The position numbers and the translations under genes were made by a program. Below the pieces are notes generated by a model. The model was not told the DNA's origin. It saw only the letters and a program-made list of their open reading frames with translations, and made no database searches. A DNA stretch of 11,461 nucleotides, taken from NCBI GenBank assembly GCA_030550075.1, contig JAUQQB010000053.1, positions 1 through 11,461 of the forward strand. Reading direction: 5' to 3'. This DNA comes from Chloroflexota bacterium (lineage in GTDB: Bacteria; Chloroflexota; Anaerolineae; Thermoflexales; Thermoflexaceae). Below are positions 1 through 7,142 of the stretch, in pieces (position 1 is the first letter of the stretch; every line of letters begins with the position of its first letter).

Positions 1-13
1 GCGCCGAAGGCGC
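1..13. repeat. Short perfect hairpin at the left edge
   Basis: A 5-bp perfect inverted repeat, GCGCC/GGCGC, with a GAA loop sits at the left edge. A similar stem with the same GAA loop (CCGCC/GGCGG) recurs at 94-106. It may be the remnant of a structure that continues to the left of the window. No T-run follows, so I do not call it a terminator. Confidence 0.35.
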
Positions 14-20
14 GCGACTC

Positions 21-59
21 CCCCCCAAAACCCCCAGGAGAAAACCAACTGCGTAACTC
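21..59 (+). repeat. Dispersed intergenic repeat, copy 1
   Basis: This 39-bp segment begins with a C-run, continues with an A-run and a second C-run, and ends in a CAACTGCGTAACTC-type motif. It recurs on the same strand at 5606-5643 with one single-base deletion and two transitions. Both copies lie outside genes: this one precedes potA, and the other splits secD from secF. A weaker match to the 3' half lies near 7475-7490. The near identity of two intergenic stretches about 5.6 kb apart is directly visible. A role as a small mobile or structural repeat is inference. Confidence 0.75.
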
Positions 60-81
60 CTAAGATGATTGAAGGGCTCTT

Positions 82-117
82 GGGTCAGGGAGGCCGCCGA
101 AGGCGGTTTCCCAACCC
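82..117 (+). other. Stem-loop in the potA leader
   Basis: GGGAGGCCGCC (88-98) pairs with GGCGGTTTCCC (102-112) across a GAA loop, giving 11 pairs of which two are G-U. GGGT (82-85) and ACCC (114-117) extend the stem past a small internal loop. The next bases are TTAACCTCC, with no T-run. It could be a leader RNA structure or the remains of a terminator of an upstream gene. The pairing is seen; the role is unknown. Confidence 0.45.
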
Positions 118-120
118 TTA

Positions 121-149
121 ACCTCCAAAGCATTCAGGAGGGGCAGGAG
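121..149 (+). promoter_or_regulatory. potA ribosome binding site with facing complementary CCTCC
   Basis: AGGAGGGG at 136-143, with AGGAG at 145-149, is a strong Shine-Dalgarno region. It selects the ATG at 150 over the in-frame ATG at 69, which has no such site. CCTCC at 122-126 is exactly complementary to GGAGG at 137-141 across a 10-nt loop, so the site could fold into a short RBS-masking hairpin. The start choice is well supported; translational control is speculative. Confidence 0.6.
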
Positions 150-1235
150 ATGGTGTTCGCCGTCGAATTAAGAAAAGTCAGCAAGCATTTCGGCGAGGTC
201 GAGGCCGTTCATCAGGTCAGCCTTCAGATCCGGGACGGAGAGTTTTTCTCTCTGCTGGGCCCCTCCGGTTGCGGAAAGACCACAACCCTTCGGATGATCG
301 CCGGCTTCGAACGCCCGACGGAGGGGGAGATCTACATTAAGGGTGAACGGATGAACGATGTGCCTCCTTTCCATCGCCCGGTGAACACGGTGTTCCAGCA
401 CTATGCCCTTTTCCCCCACATGACGGTCTTCGAGAACGTGGCCTTCGGCCTCGAGATGAAACGTCTCCCACGGGATGAAATCCGCCGGCGGGTGGAAGAA
501 GCCCTGCGGCTGGTCCGGCTCTCCGGATTGGAGAACCGCTATCCGCAGCAGCTTTCCGGAGGTCAGCAGCAGCGGGTGGCCCTGGCCCGCGCCCTGGTCA
601 ACCGCCCGGCCGTGCTGTTGCTGGATGAGCCCCTTGGCGCGCTTGACCTGAAGCTCCGCAAGGAAATGCAACTGGAATTAAAGACGCTTCAGCATCAAAT
701 CGGCATCACCTTCATCTACGTCACCCATGATCAGGAAGAGGCCATGACGATGTCCGATCGCATCGCGGTGATGAACCAGGGCCGCGTCCTTCAGGTGGGG
801 ACTCCCGTGGAGATCTATGAGCATCCGGCCACCCGCTTTGTGGCGGATTTCATCGGCGAGACGAACTTCCTGGACGGGCGGGTGGTGGATCTGGAGGGAG
901 GGATGGCCCGGGTGGAGATCGAGGGCTTTCCTGTCTTCGCGGCGCCGTCGGGGGCGATCCATCGGGGTCAAACGGTCACCGTGGCCATCCGGCCGGAGCG
1001 GATCCACCTGTGTGCGGAGGAGCCGGGGGATACCCCGAATCGCTATCCGGGGGTGATCGAGGAGGTCATTTACATTGGAACGGACACCCTCTTTCGGATT
1101 CGGGTGGGCGAGCGGCTGGGGTTACGGGTGCGCATGCAAAACCGGGATGGCAGCGCTTCCGTTTATCGTTATCAGACCGGCGCTCCGATCTGGGTGGCAT
1201 GGTTGCCGGAAAGTGCGCGCGTTCTAACGGAATAG
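150..1235 (+). CDS. potA: Polyamine ABC transporter ATP-binding protein PotA
   Basis: This 361-residue cytoplasmic ATPase would energise import of spermidine/putrescine-type substrates through PotB and PotC. The full ABC ATPase set is visible: Walker A GPSGCGKTT (37-45), Q-loop Gln83, signature LSGGQQQ (135-141), Walker B VLLLDEP (155-161) and switch His193. A C-terminal TOBE-type regulatory domain spans about 240-355. Length is close to E. coli PotA. The ATG at 150 is chosen because AGGAGGGG lies just upstream; an ATG at 69 would add 27 residues with no homology that I recognise. The stop is 9 bp before potB, and the potB Shine-Dalgarno overlaps this stop, indicating one operon. MalK/FbpC-like ATPases share the fold, but the two downstream permeases favour the Pot family. 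The exact substrate is inferred. Confidence 0.93.
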   Translation: MVFAVELRKVSKHFGEVEAVHQVSLQIRDGEFFSLLGPSGCGKTTTLRMIAGFERPTEGEIYIKGERMNDVPPFHRPVNTVFQHYALFPHMTVFENVAFGLEMKRLPRDEIRRRVEEALRLVRLSGLENRYPQQLSGGQQQRVALARALVNRPAVLLLDEPLGALDLKLRKEMQLELKTLQHQIGITFIYVTHDQEEAMTMSDRIAVMNQGRVLQVGTPVEIYEHPATRFVADFIGETNFLDGRVVDLEGGMARVEIEGFPVFAAPSGAIHRGQTVTVAIRPERIHLCAEEPGDTPNRYPGVIEEVIYIGTDTLFRIRVGERLGLRVRMQNRDGSASVYRYQTGAPIWVAWLPESARVLTE

Positions 1236-1244
1236 GAGGGGCCT

Positions 1245-2402
1245 ATGCTCGGAGTGGGCATCCCGAGCCGAAAGGGGCGATCCATAGATGTGTTTGGGCT
1301 TCTGGTGATCAGCGGCATTCTGGTCCTTCTGATGGCCGGGAGAACCGTGGAGCCGTCCTGGCGGATCATCCTGGGGGGGATCGGGTTTCTGGATGCGGCC
1401 CTCGCCGCCACGTGGATCCTGGGGCTTCCCGGCGTTCCCGTCCTGATCCTGGCCCGGGCGGCTCTTGGACTCGTCCTCGGCCTGGGGTTGATGTTCACCC
1501 TTGGTCTGGCCACGGGCCTGATCCTCTGCCTCCTGGCGATGGCCCTGGGGATCGCCGCGCTCCCCCGGGCCCGGCTCCCCCTGCTTCTGATCCTTCCGGG
1601 CGCTTTTTATCTGCTGGTCTTTTTCGCCTTCGCAGTGGGCATCATTGCGGTGATCAGCTTCCTGAAGCGAGGACCTTACGGGGGGATCCGATGGGTGTTC
1701 GTCCTGGAGAACTATCAGCGAGCCCTGGATCCCCTGTATGTGCAGATCATTCTGATGTCCCTCTGGATCGCGCTGGTGACCACCGGGTTGTGTCTCCTCA
1801 TCGGCTATCCCGTCGCTTATGCGATGGCGCGCGCTCCGGCGCGGTGGCGTAATACACTCCTGATCCTCATCATGATCCCCTTCTGGACCAACTTCCTGGT
1901 TCGCACCCTGGCGCTGATGTTTGTGCTGCGCTCGGATGGCCCGATCAACGGCCTCCTGATGGCATCAGGTTTGATCCAGGAGCCTCTATCGTTGCTTTTC
2001 ACGCAAAACGCGGTGATCCTCGGCCTGGTTTACGGCGAGCTTCCTTTTATGATCCTTCCCCTCTATGCCACGCTGGAGCGTTTCGATTTCTCCCTGGTGG
2101 AAGCCGCTCATGATCTGGGCGCGAACGAATGGCAGGCCTTCCGGCGGGTGATCTGGCCGCTCACCCTCCCCGGCGTCCTCGCGGGATCGACGCTGGTCTT
2201 CATTCCCTCGGTGGGCGCGTTCATCACGCCGGATCTGCTGGGCGGGGCGAAGACGATGATGATCGGCAATGTGATCCAGTATCAGTTCCTCACGGTCCGC
2301 CACTGGCCCTTCGGCTCCGCTCTCTCGCTGATCCTGATGGCGATGGTGCTGGTCGCCACCATGATCTATCTCCGCGTCGGCGGAAGGGAGCGCGTGCTAT
2401 GA
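1245..2402 (+). CDS. potB: Polyamine ABC transporter permease PotB, N-terminally extended
   Basis: This 385-residue integral membrane protein forms half of the translocation pore. The canonical part starts at about residue 112 (first core helix about 112-138). It carries the cytoplasmic EAA loop that docks onto PotA at about 286-310, with the core EAAHDLGANEW. Family members are usually about 275-310 residues. Here an extra stretch of about 110 residues precedes the core, with hydrophobic segments near 15-31, 41-58, 64-82 and 84-105, suggesting three or four extra membrane helices. The start is supported by AGGAGGGG at 1234-1241, overlapping the potA stop. Internal Met codons nearer the canonical start lack clear ribosome binding sites. 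The stop overlaps the potC start (ATGA), which suggests translational coupling. The general permease role is secure; the substrate follows from the Pot-type arrangement. The function of the extension is unknown. Confidence 0.88.
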   Translation: MLGVGIPSRKGRSIDVFGLLVISGILVLLMAGRTVEPSWRIILGGIGFLDAALAATWILGLPGVPVLILARAALGLVLGLGLMFTLGLATGLILCLLAMALGIAALPRARLPLLLILPGAFYLLVFFAFAVGIIAVISFLKRGPYGGIRWVFVLENYQRALDPLYVQIILMSLWIALVTTGLCLLIGYPVAYAMARAPARWRNTLLILIMIPFWTNFLVRTLALMFVLRSDGPINGLLMASGLIQEPLSLLFTQNAVILGLVYGELPFMILPLYATLERFDFSLVEAAHDLGANEWQAFRRVIWPLTLPGVLAGSTLVFIPSVGAFITPDLLGGAKTMMIGNVIQYQFLTVRHWPFGSALSLILMAMVLVATMIYLRVGGRERVL

Positions 2403-3607
2403 GCGTGCCGGTCGTCACTCAGCCGGAGCGGGCAGCGATCCGTCCTCTGCCGGGCCTGGTGCTGTATGGGGTGGAAGGGCTGGAATGGACCGTCGGCGGG
2501 CTGATCGCGTTGCATCTGGGGAGCGCCCTGGGGGCTGCGATCCCCTGGCTGACCGGCCTGGGGGTCCTGGGCGATCTGCTGGAGATCGCTCGTCGATGGA
2601 CGGGTCCGGAGGGGCCGGGCTGGCCACGGCTGGCCAGCGGTCTGCTGGCATGTTATGGGGCGTTGCTCCTCGCCGGCTGGCTCTGGCGTCGTCCGGGGCG
2701 AACGGGGAAGATCCTGCGGCATCTCCTCACCTGGGGCTCCCTGACCCTGATTTTCCTTGGGCTGGTTCTCCTGGACATCAATCGGGAGCATATCCTGGGT
2801 CGTTTCCTGCGGGTGGAGCCCTGGCCGGTTCCCGCCTTTCGCTTCGCCGCGGAGTGGCGCGTGGGGATGATCGGCCTGGCTTTCCTTTTCCTGTATGTTC
2901 CGATTTTCATCCTGGTTATGTTCTCTTTCAACGCCTCCCCGATCGCAACGGTATGGAAGGGTTTCTCCACCGCGTGGTATGAGCGGGTTTTGCGGGATTC
3001 GCTGGTCCTGGCCGCAGCGCAGCGGAGCCTGCTGATCGCCTTCCTGGCAACGGCGATCTCCACCGTTCTGGGGACGATGCTGGCCCTCGGGCTGGACCGG
3101 TACCGGTTCCTCGGGAAGACGATTCTGGAGGGCCTGTTGTATCTTCCCATCATCATCCCCGAGATCGTGATGGGGGTCGGCCTCCTGTTGTTCTTCGTCC
3201 TGACGCAGACCCCTCTGAGCGTGTGGACGATCCTGATCGCCCATGTGGCTTTCTGTGTGCCTTTCGTCTACGTCATTGTCCGCGCCCGGCTGGCGACTTA
3301 TGATCGCACCCTTGAGGAAGCCGCTCAGGATCTGGGGGCCAATGAGTGGGAGACCTTCCGGCGGATCACACTGCCGTTGTTGATGCCGGGGATCCTGGGG
3401 GGCGCTTTGATGGCCTTCACCCTTTCCATTGACGACTTCGTGATCACGTTCTTCGTCACGGGCCCGGGATCCACCACGCTCCCCGTGCTGCTGTATTCCA
3501 AGGTCCGGCTGGGGATCACGCCGGAGCTGAATGCGATTTCCTCCCTGCTTTTCGGGGCCTCTCTGACTTTTGTGTTGCTTTCCCTGATCGCGCAACGTCG
3601 TCAGTGA
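2399..3607 (+). CDS. potC: Polyamine ABC transporter permease PotC, N-terminally extended
   Basis: This 402-residue integral membrane protein partners PotB. The start ATG overlaps the potB stop by 4 bp, and AAGGGAG at 2384-2390 gives good Shine-Dalgarno spacing. The canonical permease begins at about residue 155 (first core helix about 156-177). The EAA loop is at about 306-331, with the core EEAAQDLGANEWETFRR, nearly matching PotB's loop; both would contact the same PotA dimer. Typical PotC proteins are about 260 residues. The additional 150 residues include hydrophobic stretches near 32-60, 80-96 and 108-126. A DDF motif lies in the conserved C-terminal part (345-347). No potD-like binding-protein gene follows, so it may be encoded elsewhere or left of the window. 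The permease identity is firm; the extension is unexplained. Confidence 0.88.
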   Translation: MSVPVVTQPERAAIRPLPGLVLYGVEGLEWTVGGLIALHLGSALGAAIPWLTGLGVLGDLLEIARRWTGPEGPGWPRLASGLLACYGALLLAGWLWRRPGRTGKILRHLLTWGSLTLIFLGLVLLDINREHILGRFLRVEPWPVPAFRFAAEWRVGMIGLAFLFLYVPIFILVMFSFNASPIATVWKGFSTAWYERVLRDSLVLAAAQRSLLIAFLATAISTVLGTMLALGLDRYRFLGKTILEGLLYLPIIIPEIVMGVGLLLFFVLTQTPLSVWTILIAHVAFCVPFVYVIVRARLATYDRTLEEAAQDLGANEWETFRRITLPLLMPGILGGALMAFTLSIDDFVITFFVTGPGSTTLPVLLYSKVRLGITPELNAISSLLFGASLTFVLLSLIAQRRQ

Positions 3608-3618
3608 GATCAGGGGCA

Positions 3619-3637
3619 CGGGTCATCCGATGGCCCG
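3619..3637 (+). other. Small hairpin after potC
   Basis: CGGGTCAT (3619-3626) pairs with ATGGCCCG (3630-3637), including one G-U pair, around a 3-nt loop. It lies 12 bp after the potC stop. No T-run follows, so it may be a weak or factor-dependent 3' end structure rather than an intrinsic terminator. Confidence 0.3.
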
Positions 3638-3717
3638 CTTCGGCGTGGGAAGAGGGGGTAGGGGGAGGGGCAAATTCGGAGTCCTAACCGGCACCACCAG
3701 GATTGAAACAGAGCACC

Positions 3718-4500
3718 ATGAGCACCTTATCGCGCTCCGCAAGGGAGCCTCGAAAGCGAACCCGCCCACCGATGGCTTATCCTCGCGCTGGAGGCGAGAT
3801 CCCGGGGTTCCGAAGGCTGCTTCCGCGGGTTCTCCCCCCTGTGCTGTTTCTCGCGCTGTTGCTCCTGGGGCTGCTCGGCGGCCTGTGGCTTTATCGGAGG
3901 CTTTCGGGCGCCATGACCGGACACGAGGCTTATATCGCCCTCCAGCCGCCGTCTCCCTCCCGATCTCCCCATGTGGGCCTGGTCGCCGGGCATCTGGGGC
4001 ACGATAGCGGGGCGGTTTGCGCCGATGGGCTCACCGAGGTGGAAGTGAACACGGCGATCGCTCGGGGGGTGGCCCGCCGTCTGGAGGCGCTGGGATACGC
4101 GGTGGACGTGCTGGAGGAGTTTGATGAGCGGCTTCATGGATACCGCGCGGCGGCTTTGCTCTCGATTCACGCTGACTCCTGCGAATACATCAATGAGCTG
4201 GCAACCGGATTTAAGGTCGCGCGGGCCCAGGCCGATGCGGTGCCGGAGCAGAGCGATCGCCTGGTGGCCTGTCTGATCTCCGCCTATGGCCGGAAGACCG
4301 GATTGCGCTTCCATGCGGATAGCATCACCTACGATATGACGGACTACCACGCGTTTCGGGAGATCGCCCCGGAAACCCCTGCGGCGATCATCGAGACCGG
4401 GTTCCTTTATCTGGATCGGGATCTTCTCACCCGAGGGCGGGAACAGGTGATCGAGGGGATTGTGGAAGGGCTGCGCTGTTTTCTGGAGGAAAGCGAGTAA
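3718..4500 (+). CDS. Membrane-anchored N-acetylmuramoyl-L-alanine amidase (Amidase_3 family)
   Basis: This 260-residue predicted zinc hydrolase would cleave the amide bond between N-acetylmuramic acid and the stem peptide of peptidoglycan. After a basic N-terminus, one transmembrane helix (about 38-58) anchors it, leaving the catalytic domain (about 85-257) outside. Amidase_3 hallmarks are present in divergent form: AGHLGHDSGA with likely zinc ligand His92, Glu107 in LTEVEVN, SIHADS with His151, and ETGF with catalytic Glu226. The usual DPGHGG reads VAGHLG here. The start is less certain: the ATG at 3718 has only a weak upstream purine tract, an in-frame TTG lies at 3703, and an ATG at 3772 would still keep the helix. 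It stands alone, 110 bp after potC, and ends in the shared terminator. The family call is firm; the biological role (division, turnover) is inferred. Confidence 0.85.
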   Translation: MSTLSRSAREPRKRTRPPMAYPRAGGEIPGFRRLLPRVLPPVLFLALLLLGLLGGLWLYRRLSGAMTGHEAYIALQPPSPSRSPHVGLVAGHLGHDSGAVCADGLTEVEVNTAIARGVARRLEALGYAVDVLEEFDERLHGYRAAALLSIHADSCEYINELATGFKVARAQADAVPEQSDRLVACLISAYGRKTGLRFHADSITYDMTDYHAFREIAPETPAAIIETGFLYLDRDLLTRGREQVIEGIVEGLRCFLEESE

Positions 4501-4539
4501 AAAACTGCGACGGCGGCTTCAAGCCGCCGTCGCAGTTTT
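4499..4539. terminator. Bidirectional intrinsic terminator between amidase gene and secF
   Basis: A perfect 19-bp inverted repeat (4501-4519 with 4521-4539) has a GC-rich core, CTGCGACGGCGGC. It is flanked by an A-run on the left, starting inside the amidase stop codon, and TTTT on the right. Convergent genes end on both sides: the amidase at 4500 and secF at 4588. Each strand therefore reads a stem followed by U residues, the expected design for termination in both directions. Confidence 0.9.
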
Positions 4540-4587
4540 CACGAGAGGATCGGTGAGCGGAACGGTAGCGATCGGCTGCTTTCCCCG

Positions 4588-5517
4588 TTAAGGGACGGGC
4601 TGCTCCGCCGGCCGGCGGAACCAGGTCCGCCACTCCCGCTTCTCCCAGACCACCAGGATGGGTGCCGCGTTGAAGATGGAGGAATAGGTTCCGCTGATCA
4701 TCCCGATCAGTAGCGTCGCGATAAACTGGCGGATCGTTGTCCCCCCGAAGAGGAGCAGGGCCACCAGCGTGAAAATCAGCGTGAGCTGGGTGTTGATCGA
4801 CCGGTCCAGGGTTTGCAGGATGCTGTGGTTCACGATCCGCTCGTAAGGCTCGCCGCGATAGCGGATGAGGTTCTCACGGATCCGGTCGAACACCACGATG
4901 GAATCGTGGACGGAGAAGCCGATCACCGTCAGCACGGCGGTAAGGAAGAGGGCGTCCACCTCCCAGCCGAAGACCTTCCCGAAGATCGAGGCGGTGCCCA
5001 CCACCACGGCCACATCGTGCAGCAAAGCCAGGACGGCGGCGACGCCGTAGCGAAAGGCATGGGGGATGTGCCGGAAAGCGAAGGTGAGGTAAAGCATGAT
5101 CGCTAAGGAGGCCATGGCCACCGCCGCCAGGGCGCCGCGGGTCACTTCAGCGCCCACCGTGGGCCCGACGGACTCAAAGCGCTCCAGGGTGATCTCCCCG
5201 TAACGGGAGCGCAGGGCTTCCTCCAGCCGCGTCTTGGTGGGCGCGTCCATCTCCCGGGTGCGGATGATCAGGGTGCCCTGCAGCGATGGCTGGACCCGTA
5301 TGTCGGCGACGTTGAACCCGGTGGTCTGTCCGACGATCCCGATGACCTCTTCGCTGGAGACAGGAACGCCTGTTGGAAGCCGGATCTCCATCAACGAGCC
5401 GCCGGTATAGTCGATGGCCAGAGGCAATCCATAGAGGGCCAGAGAGATCAGACCCGGGATGATCACCAGAAGCGAAAGCGCGAAATACCAGTAACGCTTG
5501 CCGATGATATCGATCAT
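4588..5517 (-). CDS. secF: Protein translocase subunit SecF
   Basis: SecF (309 residues) works with SecD as a proton-motive-force-driven factor that helps SecYEG/SecA complete protein export. The layout is standard: a first helix at about 9-33, then an IDYTGGS motif (35-41) opening the small periplasmic domain. VGPTVGAEVTRGAL (117-130) precedes the five-helix C-terminal part, which contains ALLHDVAVVVG (164-174) and GFSVHDSIVVFDRIREN (200-216). The last is the conserved helix thought to take part in proton coupling. The start is supported by GGAGG at 5528-5524, 6 nt from the ATG. Length is normal. It lies downstream of secD on the same strand but 166 bp away, a gap that contains copy 2 of the dispersed repeat. 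I see no convincing separate promoter in that gap. Confidence 0.96.
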   Translation of the reverse strand: MIDIIGKRYWYFALSLLVIIPGLISLALYGLPLAIDYTGGSLMEIRLPTGVPVSSEEVIGIVGQTTGFNVADIRVQPSLQGTLIIRTREMDAPTKTRLEEALRSRYGEITLERFESVGPTVGAEVTRGALAAVAMASLAIMLYLTFAFRHIPHAFRYGVAAVLALLHDVAVVVGTASIFGKVFGWEVDALFLTAVLTVIGFSVHDSIVVFDRIRENLIRYRGEPYERIVNHSILQTLDRSINTQLTLIFTLVALLLFGGTTIRQFIATLLIGMISGTYSSIFNAAPILVVWEKREWRTWFRRPAEQPVP

Positions 5518-5605
5518 CCTTTGCCTCCCCAGGTTAAAACCTTGCCTGGAGGTTTGCTGAAATAGAAGTTACGCCGTTCGGGGCCCGCGAGAAGAGGTGG
5601 AATGG

Positions 5606-5643
5606 CCCCCCAAACCCCCAGGAGAAAACTAACTGCGCAACTC
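5606..5643 (+). repeat. Dispersed intergenic repeat, copy 2
   Basis: This 38-bp segment matches 21-59 on the same strand, with one A missing and two transitions. It lies in the secD-secF gap, in the opposite sense to those genes. The rest of the gap (5518-5605 and 5644-5683) shows no similarity that I can see to the potA leader, so the shared unit seems confined to about 39 bp. Confidence 0.75.
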
Positions 5644-5683
5644 ATACTTATCCGAGCACACGGCCTGGGCTTGTGACAAACCC

Positions 5684-7102
5684 TCAAATCCCAAACCAGC
5701 GCCCGTGGGCCTGAGCGCTGAGCCGATCCAGCAGCGCGTGCAGGAAGGCCCGTGTGACCCAGATGCCCGTGAACAGGCTGGCCGCCACCCCGATAGCCAG
5801 CGTAAGGGCGAACCCCCGCACCATGCTCGCCCCAAAGTTCATGCCGAAGACATACAGGATGGCGCAGGTGATCAGGGTGGAGATGTTGGAATCCCGGATC
5901 GAGGGCCAGGCCCGCTCGAAGCCATAATCGATGGCCAGGGCGAGGTTGCGGCCGGCGCGGAGCTCTTCTTTCAATCGTTCGAAGATCAGGATGTTGGCAT
6001 CCACGGCCATTCCAATCGAGAGCACAAACCCGGCGATCCCGGGCAGGGTCAGGGTGACCGGCAACAGCTTGAAGATGGCGAACACCAGAGCGGTGTAAAG
6101 GCTGAGGGCGAGAACAGCCAGGATCCCCGGCACCCGATAATAGAGGATCATGAAGAGGGCCACCGTGGCGAACCCCACAATCCCGGCGATCAAACTGCGG
6201 TGAATCGACTCCCGGCCCAGGGTCGGCCCGATGTTCCGCGTGTCCACGATCTTCAAGGGCACCGGCAGGGCACCATAACGCAGGGTCACCGCCAGGGATT
6301 CGGCGTCGGCCAGCGTGCTCCCGGAGCCCATGCGGATCACCCCCTGGCCCTGGGTGATCGGCTCCTGGATCACCGGGCAGGAGATCACCTTCTTATCCAG
6401 CACAATGCAGAGGTAACGCCCCACGTTCTGAGATGTATATTCCGCGAAGAGCCGCGTGCCCTCCGCATCCAGGGTGAAGGCCACCTCCGGCTGGCGGAAT
6501 TGATCCAGCTGAGGCCGGGCGCTGCGCAGATTCCGACCGGTCATAACGGTCCGATAAACCCGCTCCGTCGGGCTCACCGGAGCGGTCCCCGTAATCGGCG
6601 CGGTTTCCGTCAGCGTTGGAGCAGGAGTCAGCGTCGGTGTCCCAGTCGGGGGGACCGTCTCTGTCGGGGAGATATCCAGGGTGGTGCGGATGGTGGTGCC
6701 CTCCGGGATAGGAGTGGCACCGGCGTCCACGAACTCCAGCAGGCCGGTCTGCTTGATGGTATTCACGGCCTGCTCCAGGTTCGTGACCCCGGGGAGTTCT
6801 ACCACGATCCGCCGGGTTCCGGCGATCTGCACCACCGGCTCGCTCACACCCAGGGCGTTGACCCGGTTCTCAATAATGCGTCGGGTATCTTCCAGGTTTC
6901 CACGATCCACCGGCTGATTCGGCGGGACATCCGCCTCCAGGAGGATCTGGATTCCTCCCTGGAGATCCAGCCCGAGCACGGTGCGGATCTCCCGGTGGAT
7001 GCCCAGGAAATCGAGCGCAATCTGGGTTTCCGAGAAATCGACCCAGAGGGCGAAAACCGCTAAAAGGCCGATAATGGCCAGCCAGAGATTCGGATTCCGC
7101 AT
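5684..7102 (-). CDS. secD: Protein translocase subunit SecD with Thr/Pro-rich insert
   Basis: SecD (472 residues) is the larger partner of SecF in the membrane complex that aids late steps of Sec-dependent export. After the first helix (about 6-22), the family motif LGLDLQGG (43-50) and VVELPGV (100-106) open the large periplasmic domain. LRYGALPVPL (274-283) and IGPTLG (291-296) lead into the membrane part, which holds GMAVDANILIFERLKEEL (364-381). A low-complexity Thr/Pro-rich stretch occupies about 145-180, within the periplasmic domain, with TPT/APT-type units. The ATG at 7102 is preferred: it directly precedes the first helix, has AGGA and GAGAGG upstream, and lies about 34 nt from the promoter at 7143-7171. 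The frame extends to 7219, but that would add 39 residues and read through the promoter. Confidence 0.95.
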   Translation of the reverse strand: MRNPNLWLAIIGLLAVFALWVDFSETQIALDFLGIHREIRTVLGLDLQGGIQILLEADVPPNQPVDRGNLEDTRRIIENRVNALGVSEPVVQIAGTRRIVVELPGVTNLEQAVNTIKQTGLLEFVDAGATPIPEGTTIRTTLDISPTETVPPTGTPTLTPAPTLTETAPITGTAPVSPTERVYRTVMTGRNLRSARPQLDQFRQPEVAFTLDAEGTRLFAEYTSQNVGRYLCIVLDKKVISCPVIQEPITQGQGVIRMGSGSTLADAESLAVTLRYGALPVPLKIVDTRNIGPTLGRESIHRSLIAGIVGFATVALFMILYYRVPGILAVLALSLYTALVFAIFKLLPVTLTLPGIAGFVLSIGMAVDANILIFERLKEELRAGRNLALAIDYGFERAWPSIRDSNISTLITCAILYVFGMNFGASMVRGFALTLAIGVAASLFTGIWVTRAFLHALLDRLSAQAHGRWFGI

Positions 7103-7142
7103 GGGCCTCTCATCCTGAACATAGATCTGGGCAAGCGGTTTG

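Noticed and set aside
69..149. Upstream in-frame ATG for potA
   Set aside because: It would add 27 residues with no homology that I recognise. The strong Shine-Dalgarno at 136-149 points to the ATG at 150.
2366..3619. Long minus-strand open frame (417 codons) opposite potC
   Set aside because: It is very rich in Gln, Arg, Gly and Pro, with no recognisable domain. It lies antisense to a clear permease and is a by-product of GC-rich codon use.
3630..4007. Plus-strand frame overlapping the amidase start
   Set aside because: It is in another frame of the amidase gene, is low-complexity and has no ribosome binding site.
5644..5683. Promoter for secF in the secD-secF gap
   Set aside because: On the minus strand, TTGTCA is followed by GATAAG, but the spacing is about 21 bp, and no other hexamer pair fits.
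5705..7063. Long plus-strand open frame (452 codons) opposite secD
   Set aside because: Its composition is low-complexity and His/Gln/Arg-rich. secD on the other strand has all its family motifs.
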